From Pasteurella sp049941595 (GTDB taxonomy: Bacteria > Pseudomonadota > Gammaproteobacteria > Enterobacterales > Pasteurellaceae): 64,000 bases of DNA. The position numbers and the translations under genes were made by a program. The notes under the pieces are model-generated. The model ran no database searches and was not told the DNA's origin. It saw only the letters and a list, made by a program, of their open reading frames with translations. Location: the NCBI GenBank assembly GCA_049941595.1, contig JBNFNA010000003.1, forward strand, positions 124,001 through 188,000, in the 5' to 3' direction. The stretch's first letter is position 1. Every line of letters begins with the position of its first letter. Below are positions 25,685-34,903 of this stretch, one piece after another.

Positions 25685-26959
25685 ATGGATAAATTAACTG
25701 TTGCGATGAACGGTATCAGAGTTGGCGAATGGCGGAAACTCCGCAGTGGTGCTACAGAATTTCAATATTTTGAAAACTGGTTTGATTCACCACGTGCACG
25801 TGCTATTTCGCTTTCACTACCTTTATCACAAAAAGTCTATAAAGGGGATGTTGTTTATAATTTCTTTGATAATTTATTGCCTGATAATGAGCAAATTCGC
25901 GCACGAATTCAACAACGTTTCCAAACGACAACAAAATCCCCTTTTGACTTACTTTCTGCGATTGGGCAAGATTGTATCGGTGCCTTACAACTTTATAGCA
26001 CACAGCCACATCCTATCCGCCAAGTCGAGGCTGAACCACTTACAGATAATGAAATTGAAAACTTGCTCAAAAACTACCACACTTTTCCACTCGGTATGGA
26101 AGAAAGTGAGGATTTTCGTATTTCATTAGCGGGAGCTCAAGAAAAAACTGCACTGCTTTATCACCAGGGGCAATGGAAACGCCCTTTACATTCTACAGCA
26201 ACCAGCCATATCTTTAAGCTGCCCATTGGGATTGTTGGACAAGGTCAAATGGATTTAAGCCTGAGCTGTGAAAACGAATGGTTCTGTTTGCAAATTATGC
26301 AAAAATTAGGATTAAGCATTCCCTCTACGGAAATTATCAAATTTGGCGAAATAAAAGTATTGAGTGTAGAACGATTTGATCGACGCTGGTCTAAAAATCA
26401 GGAATGGTTAGTCCGCCTACCACAAGAAGATATGTGCCAAGCGCTAAACATCGCCCCTGCACGCAAATATGAAAATGATGGTGGAGCGGGAATCTTGTCG
26501 ATCATGCAGCTTTTAAAAGGCTCTTCAAATCCACAATTAGATCGCAAACATTTTTTTAAGGCACAGATTATTTTTTGGCTATTGTGTGCTATTGACGGGC
26601 ATGCCAAAAACTTCAGTATTTTCTTAGAACAAGGTAATAAATATCATCTGACACCTTTTTATGATGTAATTTCAGCCTATCCATTGATAAAGCCTAGTGG
26701 ATTACAAAAACAAAAAATCAAACTTGCAATGGCGTGGTATGGTGAAAATAAACATTATCTTTGGCATAAAATTCAGCTTCGACATATTTTTGCTACAGCA
26801 AAATTAGCAGGACTCGCCAAAGAAACCGTGGAAGAGATTTTGCATGAAATATTGCTGGATTACCCAAAGATTCAGGATATTAATATTACTGGATTACCCG
26901 ATTCTACAATCACACCAATTCTTGAAGGGTTAACCCAACAAATGAAAAAATTGGCATAA
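25685..26959 (+). CDS. hipA: HipA-family serine/threonine kinase toxin
   Basis: This 424-residue HipA-like kinase has an N-terminal HipA subdomain (VGEWRKLRSGATEFQYF, LPLSQKVYKGDVVYNFFDNLLPD) and a kinase domain. The kinase region shows ISLAGAQEKTALLY, the ATP-binding Lys in SHIFKLPIG, LSVERFDRRW, the catalytic DGHAKNFSIF and the metal-binding TPFYDVISAYP. Known HipA toxins phosphorylate glutamyl-tRNA synthetase and trigger growth arrest. An open frame starts with TTG at 25673, but ATG at 25685, just after the hipB stop, is more plausible. All catalytic motifs are intact, so the module looks functional. Confidence 0.88.
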   Translation: MDKLTVAMNGIRVGEWRKLRSGATEFQYFENWFDSPRARAISLSLPLSQKVYKGDVVYNFFDNLLPDNEQIRARIQQRFQTTTKSPFDLLSAIGQDCIGALQLYSTQPHPIRQVEAEPLTDNEIENLLKNYHTFPLGMEESEDFRISLAGAQEKTALLYHQGQWKRPLHSTATSHIFKLPIGIVGQGQMDLSLSCENEWFCLQIMQKLGLSIPSTEIIKFGEIKVLSVERFDRRWSKNQEWLVRLPQEDMCQALNIAPARKYENDGGAGILSIMQLLKGSSNPQLDRKHFFKAQIIFWLLCAIDGHAKNFSIFLEQGNKYHLTPFYDVISAYPLIKPSGLQKQKIKLAMAWYGENKHYLWHKIQLRHIFATAKLAGLAKETVEEILHEILLDYPKIQDINITGLPDSTITPILEGLTQQMKKLA

Positions 26960-26960
26960 A

Positions 26961-26988
26961 AAAGCGGTCAATTTTGACCGCTCTTTTC
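26961..26988. terminator. Convergent terminator between hipA and valS
   Basis: AGCGGTCAA/TTGACCGCT (26963-26982) is flanked by A and T runs, so it serves both genes. Confidence 0.85.
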
Positions 26989-26990
26989 TA

Positions 26991-29855
26991 TTATAGATTT
27001 TCAATCGCTTGATACTGCTGTTTGAGTTTAGTTAACCCTTCAGCGTATTCCGCCATTTTGGCACGTTCTTTTTCGATCACGGCTGGTGGGGCTTTGGCAA
27101 CGAATGCTTCGTTAGAGAGTTTGTTTTCAATACGTTGGATTTCGCCGTTGTATTTTTCAATCTCTTTATTTAAACGAGCAAGTTCTGTTTCTTTATTAAT
27201 AAAACCAGCCATTGGTACAAGTAATTCAGCGTTGTTCACCAATTTCACGACTGAAAGTGGCGCTTCTTCATCCGTAGAAAGTACACGAATAGAATCCAAT
27301 TTTGCCATTGCTTGAATTAAAGTGCGGTTGTTTTCTAGTGAGTTTTGATCTGCATCTGAAAGATTACGTAATAATAAATCTAAGCCTTTACTTGGTGGAA
27401 TGTTGTTTTCTGCACGAATATTACGTACCGCAACAATCGCTTCTTTCATCCAGTTAATTTCAGCTTCTGCTTGGTAATCTAATGTACTTTGCTCAAATTG
27501 TGGGAAAGATTGCAACATAATGGTATCACCATTTACGCCCGCAAATTCTTTCACTTTTTGCCAAATTTCTTCAGTGATAAATGGCATTACAGGGTGTGTT
27601 AAGCGCAATAACTTTTCCAATACATTGATCAAGGTTTGGCTAGCACCACGTTTTTGTGCTGCACTACCGTTAGCAAACACTGGTTTAGTCAATTCTAAAT
27701 ACCAGTCACAGAATTGATCCCACGTAAATTCATAAAGCGCAGTTGCACATAAGTCAAAACGGAATTGTGTTAATGCGTTGCGGAATGTTTCTACAGTACG
27801 GTTAAATTCAGACTGAATCCAACGATCTGCCACTGAATATTCCACAGAACCTTCGCTAAGATCTAGCTTATTATTGGTCAATACAAAACGGCTAGCATTC
27901 CATAACTTGTTACAGAAATTGCGGTAACCTTCTAAACGTTTCATATCCCAGTTAATATCACGACCATTCGTTGCTAACGCAGTTAATGTGAAACGTAATG
28001 CATCGGTACCGTGTTCAGCAATACCTTCAGGGAATGCTTTCACTGTCGCTTTCGCAATTTTTTCTGCTAATTGTGGCTGCATCATATTGCCAGTGCGTTT
28101 TTCTAACAGGCTTTCGAGATCAATACCATCAATCATATCCAATGGATCGATTACGTTACCTTTCGACTTGGACATTTTTTGTCCCTGCTCATCACGAATC
28201 AAACCTGTTACATACACGGTTTTGAATGGCACTTGTGGTTTGCCGTTTTCATCTTTCACAAAATGCATTGTGAACATGATCATTCGTGCCACCCAGAAGA
28301 AAATGATATCAAAGCCCGTGATCAACACATCTGTTGAGTGGAACATTTTCAGATCAGGCGTTTGTTTTGGCCAACCTAATGTTGAGAACGTCCATAAACC
28401 TGATGAAAACCAAGTATCCAACACGTCTTCATCTTGTTTTAATACTACATCAGCAGATAAGTTATGTTTTTGGCGTACTTCGGCTTCATCACGTGCAACA
28501 TACACATTGCCTTGTTCATCATACCAAGCTGGAATACGGTGTCCCCACCATAATTGGCGAGAAATACACCAATCTTGAATATCACGCATCCAAGAAAAAT
28601 AAAGGTTTTCATACTGTTTTGGTACGAATTGGATTTCGCCATCTTCTACCGCTTTCACTGCCACTTCTGCAAGCGGTTTTACGCTCACATACCATTGGTC
28701 AGTTAACATTGGTTCGATTGGCACACCACCACGATCGCCGTAAGGCACTTTCAAATCGTGCGGTTTGATTTCATCTAATAGACCTAATTCTTCAAAATCT
28801 GCCACGATTTGTTTACGTGCCGCAAAACGCTCCATCCCTTGATATTTGGTTGGAATAAGTGCGGTGTAATTTTCAAGAATTTTGCCGTCTGAACCAATGA
28901 TCTCGGCTTCCGCACGGATATCTGCGTTTAAGGTCATTACGTTTACCATTGGTAATTGGTGACGTTTACCCACTTCATAGTCGTTGAAGTCGTGCGCTGG
29001 TGTAATTTTCACTACGCCCGTTCCAAATTCACGATCTACATAATCATCTGCAATAATTGGAATTTCACGATTTGCTAATGGTAATACAATGGTTTTACCA
29101 ATAAGAGATTGATAACGCTCATCTTCTGGGTGAACCGCCACAGCAGTATCGCCTAGCATTGTTTCAGGACGTGTTGTCGCTACCACTAAATAATCTTTAC
29201 CATCAGCAGTTTTCGCCCCATTCGCTAATGGATAACGGAAATGCCAAAGTGACCCTTTGCTTTCTTTGTTTTCCACTTCAAGATCAGAAATCGCAGTATG
29301 TAATTTTGGATCCCAGTTCACTAAACGTTTACCACGATAAATTAAGCCTTCTTCGTGTAAACGCACAAACACTTCTTTTACTGCTTCAGATAAACCATCG
29401 TCCATTGTGAAACGTTCACGATCCCAGTCTATTGAATTACCTAAACGACGCATTTGTTGGCTGATTGTGCCACCAGAATAGGCTTTCCAATCCCAAATTT
29501 TATTAATGAACGCTTCACGTCCATAATCGTGACGAGTTTTACCTTCTTCAGCAGCGATTTTACGCTCCACCACCATTTGGGTTGCGATACCAGCGTGGTC
29601 AGTACCTGTTTGCCATAATGTGTTATGCCCTTCCATACGATTGAAACGGATTAAAATATCCATCAATGTTTGCTGGAAAGCGTGCCCCATATGTAGACTA
29701 CCAGTTACGTTCGGCGGTGGAATCGCAATCGAATAGCTTGGTTTTGAAGTATCTTCAGACGGTTTAAAATAACCGCTTTCTTCCCAGTGTTTATACAGGG
29801 CTTGTTCAACTGCAGATGGCGTAAAACGATCTGCCATTTCGAAGTTTTGTGTCAT
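26991..29855 (-). CDS. valS: Valyl-tRNA synthetase
   Basis: This 954-residue class I synthetase charges tRNA-Val. The HIGH-type motif appears in PPNVTGSLHMGHAFQ (about 48-62), the KMSKS motif in GQKMSKSKGNVIDP, and the editing domain with TTRPETMLGDTA lies between. The C terminus forms the valyl-tRNA synthetase coiled coil (KETELARLNKEIEKYNGE). In H. influenzae valS lies close to holC and fumC; here three extra genes separate valS from holC. Confidence 0.97.
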   Translation of the reverse strand: MTQNFEMADRFTPSAVEQALYKHWEESGYFKPSEDTSKPSYSIAIPPPNVTGSLHMGHAFQQTLMDILIRFNRMEGHNTLWQTGTDHAGIATQMVVERKIAAEEGKTRHDYGREAFINKIWDWKAYSGGTISQQMRRLGNSIDWDRERFTMDDGLSEAVKEVFVRLHEEGLIYRGKRLVNWDPKLHTAISDLEVENKESKGSLWHFRYPLANGAKTADGKDYLVVATTRPETMLGDTAVAVHPEDERYQSLIGKTIVLPLANREIPIIADDYVDREFGTGVVKITPAHDFNDYEVGKRHQLPMVNVMTLNADIRAEAEIIGSDGKILENYTALIPTKYQGMERFAARKQIVADFEELGLLDEIKPHDLKVPYGDRGGVPIEPMLTDQWYVSVKPLAEVAVKAVEDGEIQFVPKQYENLYFSWMRDIQDWCISRQLWWGHRIPAWYDEQGNVYVARDEAEVRQKHNLSADVVLKQDEDVLDTWFSSGLWTFSTLGWPKQTPDLKMFHSTDVLITGFDIIFFWVARMIMFTMHFVKDENGKPQVPFKTVYVTGLIRDEQGQKMSKSKGNVIDPLDMIDGIDLESLLEKRTGNMMQPQLAEKIAKATVKAFPEGIAEHGTDALRFTLTALATNGRDINWDMKRLEGYRNFCNKLWNASRFVLTNNKLDLSEGSVEYSVADRWIQSEFNRTVETFRNALTQFRFDLCATALYEFTWDQFCDWYLELTKPVFANGSAAQKRGASQTLINVLEKLLRLTHPVMPFITEEIWQKVKEFAGVNGDTIMLQSFPQFEQSTLDYQAEAEINWMKEAIVAVRNIRAENNIPPSKGLDLLLRNLSDADQNSLENNRTLIQAMAKLDSIRVLSTDEEAPLSVVKLVNNAELLVPMAGFINKETELARLNKEIEKYNGEIQRIENKLSNEAFVAKAPPAVIEKERAKMAEYAEGLTKLKQQYQAIENL

Positions 29856-29885
29856 TTGTTATCTCTTTTCTATTTAAAATGTAAT

Positions 29886-30659
29886 TTATACACTCTTAAC
29901 CCTAGAGAGAATATCTATAAACTCTTTAGGTAAAAGCTGAATAGCTTTCGATTTAATCTGCTCTGGAATCTCTTTATAAAATGCTTCAGCAATAGATCCC
30001 GTAATTGCGGCTAAGGTATCAGAATCACCGCCTAATGATACTGCAAGTCGAATTGCGTGTTCGAAATCATTACTTTCTAAGAAAGCAACAATTGCCTGTG
30101 GCACAGTACCTTGGCAACTTACATCAAACCGATAAGTTGGGCGAATCTCATCGCAAGTTTGATTCAAATTATAATGAAAATTTTGTTCAATAAAGTCTTT
30201 AATAAAGGATTTTGTTTTACCGATTCTTGCAAAATAAATTGCAGCGGCGGTAGCTTGTGCCCCTTTAATGCCTTCAGGATGATTATGCGTAATTTCTGCC
30301 GATTTTTTAGCATATTCTAATATGCTTTCAATATCGTTACATAACCAAGCTACTGGGGATACTCGCATTGCTGAACCATTGCCCCAACTGTTATAAGGTT
30401 TAGGGTCTGCATTAAACTTGATCCAGCGAGAAAATGTACCGCCATAGCCTGCAGTTCGGTATTTGTTGCACCATTTTTTCATTATAGGCACAAGATCAGC
30501 GGTAAAGTTTGTTAATGCCCATTCAGCAACCGCAATGGTACAAACGGTATCATCCGTAAAACGGCAGAACACCGTGATAAAATCAAAATCGGTTTTTCTG
30601 TAATTCTTAAGTTCAAAACGAGAACCCGCGATATCGCCAATAGCAGCACCTAATAACAT
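29886..30659 (-). CDS. ADP-ribosylglycohydrolase family protein
   Basis: This 257-residue ARH-family hydrolase has the metal-binding motifs AAIGDIAGSRFE (start), FTDDTVCTIAVAEWAL (about 49-64) and SLGGDSDTLAAITGSIAEAFY (about 209-229), all carrying the acidic residues that bind two Mg2+. The family removes ADP-ribose from proteins, DNA or small molecules such as ADP-ribosylarginine; the substrate here is not known. GGGGA precedes the ATG. It lies 30 bp upstream of valS on the same strand. Confidence 0.88.
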   Translation of the reverse strand: MLLGAAIGDIAGSRFELKNYRKTDFDFITVFCRFTDDTVCTIAVAEWALTNFTADLVPIMKKWCNKYRTAGYGGTFSRWIKFNADPKPYNSWGNGSAMRVSPVAWLCNDIESILEYAKKSAEITHNHPEGIKGAQATAAAIYFARIGKTKSFIKDFIEQNFHYNLNQTCDEIRPTYRFDVSCQGTVPQAIVAFLESNDFEHAIRLAVSLGGDSDTLAAITGSIAEAFYKEIPEQIKSKAIQLLPKEFIDILSRVKSV

Positions 30660-30810
30660 AAATTAATCCCCGTGTGTTTATAAATGATTGAATGCTTAGT
30701 CTCTTAGTACAGGTTGTACATTGAATAAAATCCAAGCAACTAGCTTTAATAATCGAGAGTATTAAAAAAGATGGTTTAATAAACTCGAAAAAATCCACAT
30801 CAAAGTATAA

Positions 30811-30845
30811 ACAGTCAAAGCGACAATCAGTGTCGCTTTGATTTC
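30811..30845 (-). terminator. Probable terminator after tpx
   Basis: TCAAAGCGAC/GTCGCTTTGA (30815-30841) form a perfect 10-bp stem just past the tpx stop. The downstream minus-strand sequence (TGTTTATAC) is only moderately T-rich. The rest of the gap to the ADP-ribosylglycohydrolase gene shows nothing I can name. Confidence 0.65.
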
Positions 30846-30861
30846 TAAGGAGAAATAAAAA

Positions 30862-31359
30862 TTAAAGTACTGCCAACGCTGCTTCGTAATTTGGTTCTTG
30901 TTTGATTTCAGGTACTAACTCGCTGTGTAATACGCAGTTATTTTCATCTAACACGATAACTGCACGTGCGGTTAACCCTGCTAATGGACCTTCAGCAATA
31001 TCCACACCTAAATGTTTGTGTACATCTTTATTGCGGAAAGTGGATACAGTGAATACATTTTCAAGACCTTCTGCACCACAGAAACGTGCTTGTGCAAATG
31101 GTAAATCTGCCGAAACGCATAATACAACCGTATTGTTTAAGTTTGCCGCTTGCTCATTGAATTTGCGTACTGAAGTTGCACATACGCCAGTATCAATACT
31201 TGGGAAAATATTTAAAATTTTACGTTTGCCGGCAAAGCTTGCTAAAGTGGTGTCTTCTAATTTCGCACTCACTGTTGTGAAATCTGCAACCACATCGCCT
31301 ACTTGTGGAAATGTGCCTGAAACTTCGATTGGTGTGCCTGCTAATGTAATTTTACTCAT
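30862..31359 (-). CDS. tpx: Thiol peroxidase
   Basis: This 165-residue atypical 2-Cys peroxiredoxin reduces lipid and hydrogen peroxides with electrons from thioredoxin. The peroxidatic Cys lies in FPSIDTGVCATSVRKFNE (near residue 60) and the resolving Cys in LPFAQARFCGAEGLENV (near 94). AVIVLDENNCVLHSELVPEI closes the fold. It depends on thioredoxin, whose reductase gene trxB is elsewhere in this window. It is a single gene on the minus strand. Confidence 0.96.
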   Translation of the reverse strand: MSKITLAGTPIEVSGTFPQVGDVVADFTTVSAKLEDTTLASFAGKRKILNIFPSIDTGVCATSVRKFNEQAANLNNTVVLCVSADLPFAQARFCGAEGLENVFTVSTFRNKDVHKHLGVDIAEGPLAGLTARAVIVLDENNCVLHSELVPEIKQEPNYEAALAVL

Positions 31360-31406
31360 TATGTTTTCCTCTTTATGTTTATCGGATTAAATCCCCTATC
31401 CCACCC

Positions 31407-31548
31407 ATTTTTATTCAGATCAACACAGGGTAGTCACAGTACAATGTTTTTGTACACTATCACTTGTACGGAGCAGAAGTTGTTCAGAAAAATGAACGGC
31501 TCTTCGTTCCCATAAGTGTGTTTTTTGTGTTCGCCTCTGAATAAAAAT
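31407..31548. repeat. 142-bp intergenic unit bounded by a perfect 13-bp inverted repeat
   Basis: ATTTTTATTCAGA (31407-31419) and TCTGAATAAAAAT (31536-31548) are exact inverted copies. Between them lie smaller hairpins (GTACA...TGTAC and GTTCA...TGAAC). The unit is noticeably less AT-rich than typical gaps here and holds no gene. It could be a structured RNA or a small non-autonomous element; no target duplication was found. It sits between tpx and the DIP1984-like gene. Confidence 0.5.
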
Positions 31549-31569
31549 ACCTAAAAATTGACCGCACTT

Positions 31570-32025
31570 TTACAAGTCGTATTGCCAATTTGCTTGCTGA
31601 ATTAAAATATCCAGTTCACGATGTGCTTTTGCCACTTGATCTGCTTTTTTGCGGATCTCTTTGATATTCACTGCTGACAACATTTTAATTTCACTGCGGC
31701 TATAACGATCTTGTTCTGGCAATGCGGCTTCCGCTAATTTAATTAAAGTAGAATGTTCGTCTTTTAAGCGATCGCGTTTCGCTAACGCTTCGACCATTTT
31801 CATTCCGTTCGTTAATGAAATTTGGTTATTGGCTTGGTTAATTTGCACCACTAACTTTTCTAATTGCTCAGCAGTATCTTGATATTCCACCAACAAATCA
31901 GCAGGATGTTCAGCGGGCTTTTCACCCTCTTGGTATTTCGCATTTTGTTGTAAACGTTGATTGAGTTGCGCCAAGCGACGTTGGGCATCTGCACGTTCCA
32001 TTAAGGCTTCGGCTAATTTCATCAT
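31570..32025 (-). CDS. DIP1984 family protein
   Basis: This 151-residue, strongly helical and charged protein opens with MKLAEALMERADAQRRLAQL and is rich in heptad-like Leu/Ile, as in the DIP1984 (septicolysin-like) family. No enzymatic motif is evident and the role is unknown. AAGGGGAA precedes two consecutive ATGs. It follows holC by 6 bp and probably shares its transcript. It lies in the insertion between valS and holC. Confidence 0.8.
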   Translation of the reverse strand: MMKLAEALMERADAQRRLAQLNQRLQQNAKYQEGEKPAEHPADLLVEYQDTAEQLEKLVVQINQANNQISLTNGMKMVEALAKRDRLKDEHSTLIKLAEAALPEQDRYSRSEIKMLSAVNIKEIRKKADQVAKAHRELDILIQQANWQYDL

Positions 32026-32031
32026 TTCCCC

Positions 32032-32469
32032 TTATTTGGTTTGCTCTGTTGATAGTTGCCAGCCAAGCTGTCTTAACTGCTTATAACGCTCGCGAGCTAA
32101 CACTTTCAGATTTTCTTCCACGGGTACAAAATCAATCACTTGATTGAAACTGCTGACATAATCAGGGATTTCAGTTTGTAAATTGATTAATAAGTCACGA
32201 CGTTGTGCGTTACGTTTGCCTTTCCAACTAATTTCAATTGGCGTGGCGTAGGTTGTCACTTCGCCAGATAAATTGTGTGGAACAAATTCCTCTGCATCTC
32301 TTGCCCAAAGTGCTTCATCAAGATCAAGCGCTTGTTGTTCGGTTTCGCAAGCGATTAATACTCGCTTACCCAAGCGCCAAGCTGAAGCTGCTAAATCGCA
32401 AGCCATTTTCTCAACTTGGGATTGCTCACTTAATAAATAAAACTGGGCATTTTTAGACATTGATAGCAT
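32032..32469 (-). CDS. holC: DNA polymerase III chi subunit
   Basis: This protein of about 142-145 residues closely follows E. coli HolC (KNAQFYLLSEQ, KRVLIACETEQQALDLDEALWARDAEEFVPHNL, IDFVPVEENLKVLARERY). Chi pairs with psi in the clamp-loader complex and contacts SSB. Two starts are possible: ATG 32469 has AGGA close upstream, while ATG 32460 matches the family N terminus (MSKNAQF). It lies between the DIP1984-like gene and the divergent fumC. Confidence 0.92.
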   Translation of the reverse strand: MLSMSKNAQFYLLSEQSQVEKMACDLAASAWRLGKRVLIACETEQQALDLDEALWARDAEEFVPHNLSGEVTTYATPIEISWKGKRNAQRRDLLINLQTEIPDYVSSFNQVIDFVPVEENLKVLARERYKQLRQLGWQLSTEQTK

Positions 32470-32710
32470 AAATCCTGACTTAAGGTATAACTTGAAGATT
32501 TTATCGAAAAAGTAGCAGAAGATAAAATGATAATTACCCGTTTGGGGATTTTCTTTTCACTTTTTGCAAAATTTTTAGAAAACCGACCGCACTTTATGAT
32601 CTAAGTCACAAAACTACGTTTTGCTACGGTTGATTGATTCCACAACTAACTCGCAAGTGTTAGAATTTCGCTATTATTTTCATATATTTTTTCAAAAAGA
32701 GGTAATCACT

Positions 32711-34105
32711 ATGACATTTCGTATCGAAAAAGACACAATGGGTGAAGTGCAAGTTCCAGCAGATAAATATTGGGCTGCGCAAACTGAACGCTCTCGTAAT
32801 AACTTCAAAATTGGCCCTGAAGCCTCTATGCCAAAAGAAATTATCGAAGCCTTTGGTTATCTGAAAAAAGCAGCAGCTTATGCTAACCACGATTTAGGCG
32901 TATTACCTGTTGAGAAACGTGATTTAATTGCACAAGCTTGTGATGAAATTTTAGCGAATAAATTAGATGATCAATTCCCACTTGTTATTTGGCAAACTGG
33001 TTCAGGCACACAATCCAATATGAACCTCAACGAAGTGATTTCAAACCGTGCTCACGTGTTAAATGGCGGTAAACTCGGTGAAAAATCCATTATCCATCCA
33101 AACGACGACGTAAACAAATCTCAATCTTCAAACGATACTTACCCAACTGCAATGCACATCGCTGCTTATAAAAAAGTGGTTGAAGTGACCATTCCTTGTG
33201 TTGAACGTTTACAAAAAACCTTAGCGCAAAAAGCAGAAGCCTTTAAAGATGTAGTAAAAATCGGTCGTACTCACTTAATGGATGCAACCCCACTAACATT
33301 AGGTCAAGAGTTCTCGGCTTATGCAGCGCAATTAGACTTTGGTTTACGAGCATTGAAAAACACCCTTCCACACCTTGCACAATTAGCATTAGGTGGTACA
33401 GCAGTGGGTACTGGTTTAAATACCCCGAAAGATTATGATGTGAAAGTTGCGGATTACATTGCAAAATTCACAGGTTTACCGTTTGTGACAGCAGAAAACA
33501 AATTTGAAGCTTTAGCAACACACGATGCAGTTGTAGAAACTCACGGTGCATTAAAACAATTAGCGGTGTCTTTATACAAAATTGCAAACGACATTCGTTT
33601 ATTAGCTTCAGGCCCACGTTCTGGTATCGGTGAAATTTTAATTCCTGAAAATGAACCAGGTTCATCAATTATGCCTGGTAAAGTAAACCCTACTCAATGT
33701 GAAGCGATGACAATGGTATGCGCGCAAGTGTTAGGTAATGACACAACAATTTCATTTGCGGGTACACAAGGTCATTTCCAATTGAACGTGTTCAAACCTG
33801 TAATGGCAGCAAACTTCTTACAATCAGCGCAATTACTTGCGGATGTTTGTGTGTCATTTGATGAACACTGTGCAGTCGGTATTGAACCGAACTTCCCACG
33901 CATCAAAAAACAACTTGATGATTCTTTAATGTTAGTGACTGCACTTAATACCCATATCGGTTATGAAAATGCAGCGAAAATTGCCAAAACAGCACATAAA
34001 AATGGCACAACATTAAAAGAAGAAGCAATTAATTTAGGTTTATTAACTGCTGAACAATTTGATGAATGGGTTCGCCCAGAAGATATGGTGGGTAGCTTAA
34101 AATAA
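32711..34105 (+). CDS. fumC: Fumarate hydratase class II
   Basis: This 464-residue homotetrameric, iron-free fumarase interconverts fumarate and malate. The signature GSSIMPGKVNPTQCEAM and the active-site segments SGTQSNMNLNEV, SSNDTYPTAMHIA and GRTHLMDATPLTLGQE are present. The frame is open for 30 codons upstream, but ATG at 32711 follows AGAGGT and gives the family N terminus (MTFRIEKDTMGEV). The 240-bp gap to holC holds an uptake signal (32586-32594) and presumably the fumC promoter. Confidence 0.97.
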   Translation: MTFRIEKDTMGEVQVPADKYWAAQTERSRNNFKIGPEASMPKEIIEAFGYLKKAAAYANHDLGVLPVEKRDLIAQACDEILANKLDDQFPLVIWQTGSGTQSNMNLNEVISNRAHVLNGGKLGEKSIIHPNDDVNKSQSSNDTYPTAMHIAAYKKVVEVTIPCVERLQKTLAQKAEAFKDVVKIGRTHLMDATPLTLGQEFSAYAAQLDFGLRALKNTLPHLAQLALGGTAVGTGLNTPKDYDVKVADYIAKFTGLPFVTAENKFEALATHDAVVETHGALKQLAVSLYKIANDIRLLASGPRSGIGEILIPENEPGSSIMPGKVNPTQCEAMTMVCAQVLGNDTTISFAGTQGHFQLNVFKPVMAANFLQSAQLLADVCVSFDEHCAVGIEPNFPRIKKQLDDSLMLVTALNTHIGYENAAKIAKTAHKNGTTLKEEAINLGLLTAEQFDEWVRPEDMVGSLK

Positions 34106-34149
34106 GTAACCATAAGGTCCAAAATAACCGCAAAAATTTGAAATAAAAC

Positions 34150-34182
34150 AAAGGTGAGCGAAAATGCTCGCCTTTTCTTTTT
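34150..34182 (+). terminator. Terminator after fumC
   Basis: AAAGGTGAGC/GCTCGCCTTT (one G-T pair) is followed by TTCTTTTTG. Confidence 0.82.
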
Positions 34183-34239
34183 GCTTTTTGATTGGTTTTG
34201 CTATAATCAGCCTCAATCGTGTTTAGCTATGGATAAATA

Positions 34240-34851
34240 ATGAAACTTAACACATTTTTATTTTCGATTTTATGCTTCTTTTCTACCGCACTTTCTGCGC
34301 AATGGCTCAATGTAGGTAAAGCGGATTATAACTGGGGACCGTTCCACGTTTATACCCTCAGCCTTTATACTGAAACAGGTCAATATGAAGAAAATACTCG
34401 CCCATTAATGCTGACGTTTAATTATGCGAAACCGATTGAGGGAAAAAGTTTTGCGATCAGCTTAATGAAAGAAATTGAAACGTTGAAATTAACCACAATT
34501 AATCAGCAAGAACATTTGAATGTATTAAAAACCTTATTACCTGATTTTTCACCTAATGATGTGTTGAATTATATTGCGTTAGAAGAAAAAGGCTATTTCG
34601 TGCTGAACGATACCATTTTGGACTATGAGTTCAACTCTGCATTTAATGATGCATTGCTTGCGATTTGGTTATCGCCTAATACGAACTTCCCTAAACTGCA
34701 GCCGAAATTATTAGGTAAAGAAAAATCGACACCAGAAGACAATAAAGTTGCACCACCTGTGGCGCCATTAGATGAAGACTCAACACATCCTGAATTACCA
34801 CCGAATTATCCGCTCGACAATAAAAATAACGAATATTCTAAGGCACTATAA
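34240..34851 (+). CDS. Secreted chalcone-isomerase-like (Chalcone_3 type) protein
   Basis: This 203-residue protein has a signal peptide (cleavage likely after ...TALSA near residue 20) and a domain resembling bacterial periplasmic chalcone-isomerase-like proteins (VGKADYNWGPFHVYTLSLYTETGQY, LMLTFNYAKPIEGK). A Pro/Glu-rich, probably disordered tail follows (about 165-203). Function in bacteria is unknown and catalytic activity is doubtful. An uptake signal (34285-34293) is used inside the signal-peptide codons. It is a single gene, convergent with ycfP. Confidence 0.75.
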   Translation: MKLNTFLFSILCFFSTALSAQWLNVGKADYNWGPFHVYTLSLYTETGQYEENTRPLMLTFNYAKPIEGKSFAISLMKEIETLKLTTINQQEHLNVLKTLLPDFSPNDVLNYIALEEKGYFVLNDTILDYEFNSAFNDALLAIWLSPNTNFPKLQPKLLGKEKSTPEDNKVAPPVAPLDEDSTHPELPPNYPLDNKNNEYSKAL

Positions 34852-34856
34852 CAAAC

Positions 34857-34887
34857 AAAAAAGGACGAATTTTATCGTCCTTTTTAT
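34857..34887. terminator. Convergent terminator between the chalcone-isomerase-like gene and ycfP
   Basis: AAAAAGGACGA/TCGTCCTTTTT form an 11-bp stem with a six-base loop and T runs on both strands. Confidence 0.87.
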
Positions 34888-34903
34888 TTTCATTTAATCA
34901 CAA

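Noticed and set aside
27988..28578. 196-codon frame opposite valS
   Set aside because: Antisense shadow of a highly conserved synthetase; no start signal or recognisable protein.
31407..31548. 6S RNA or a known insertion-sequence remnant
   Set aside because: I could not align it to 6S RNA landmarks or to a known Haemophilus IS end, and no target duplication flanks it; left as an unnamed unit.
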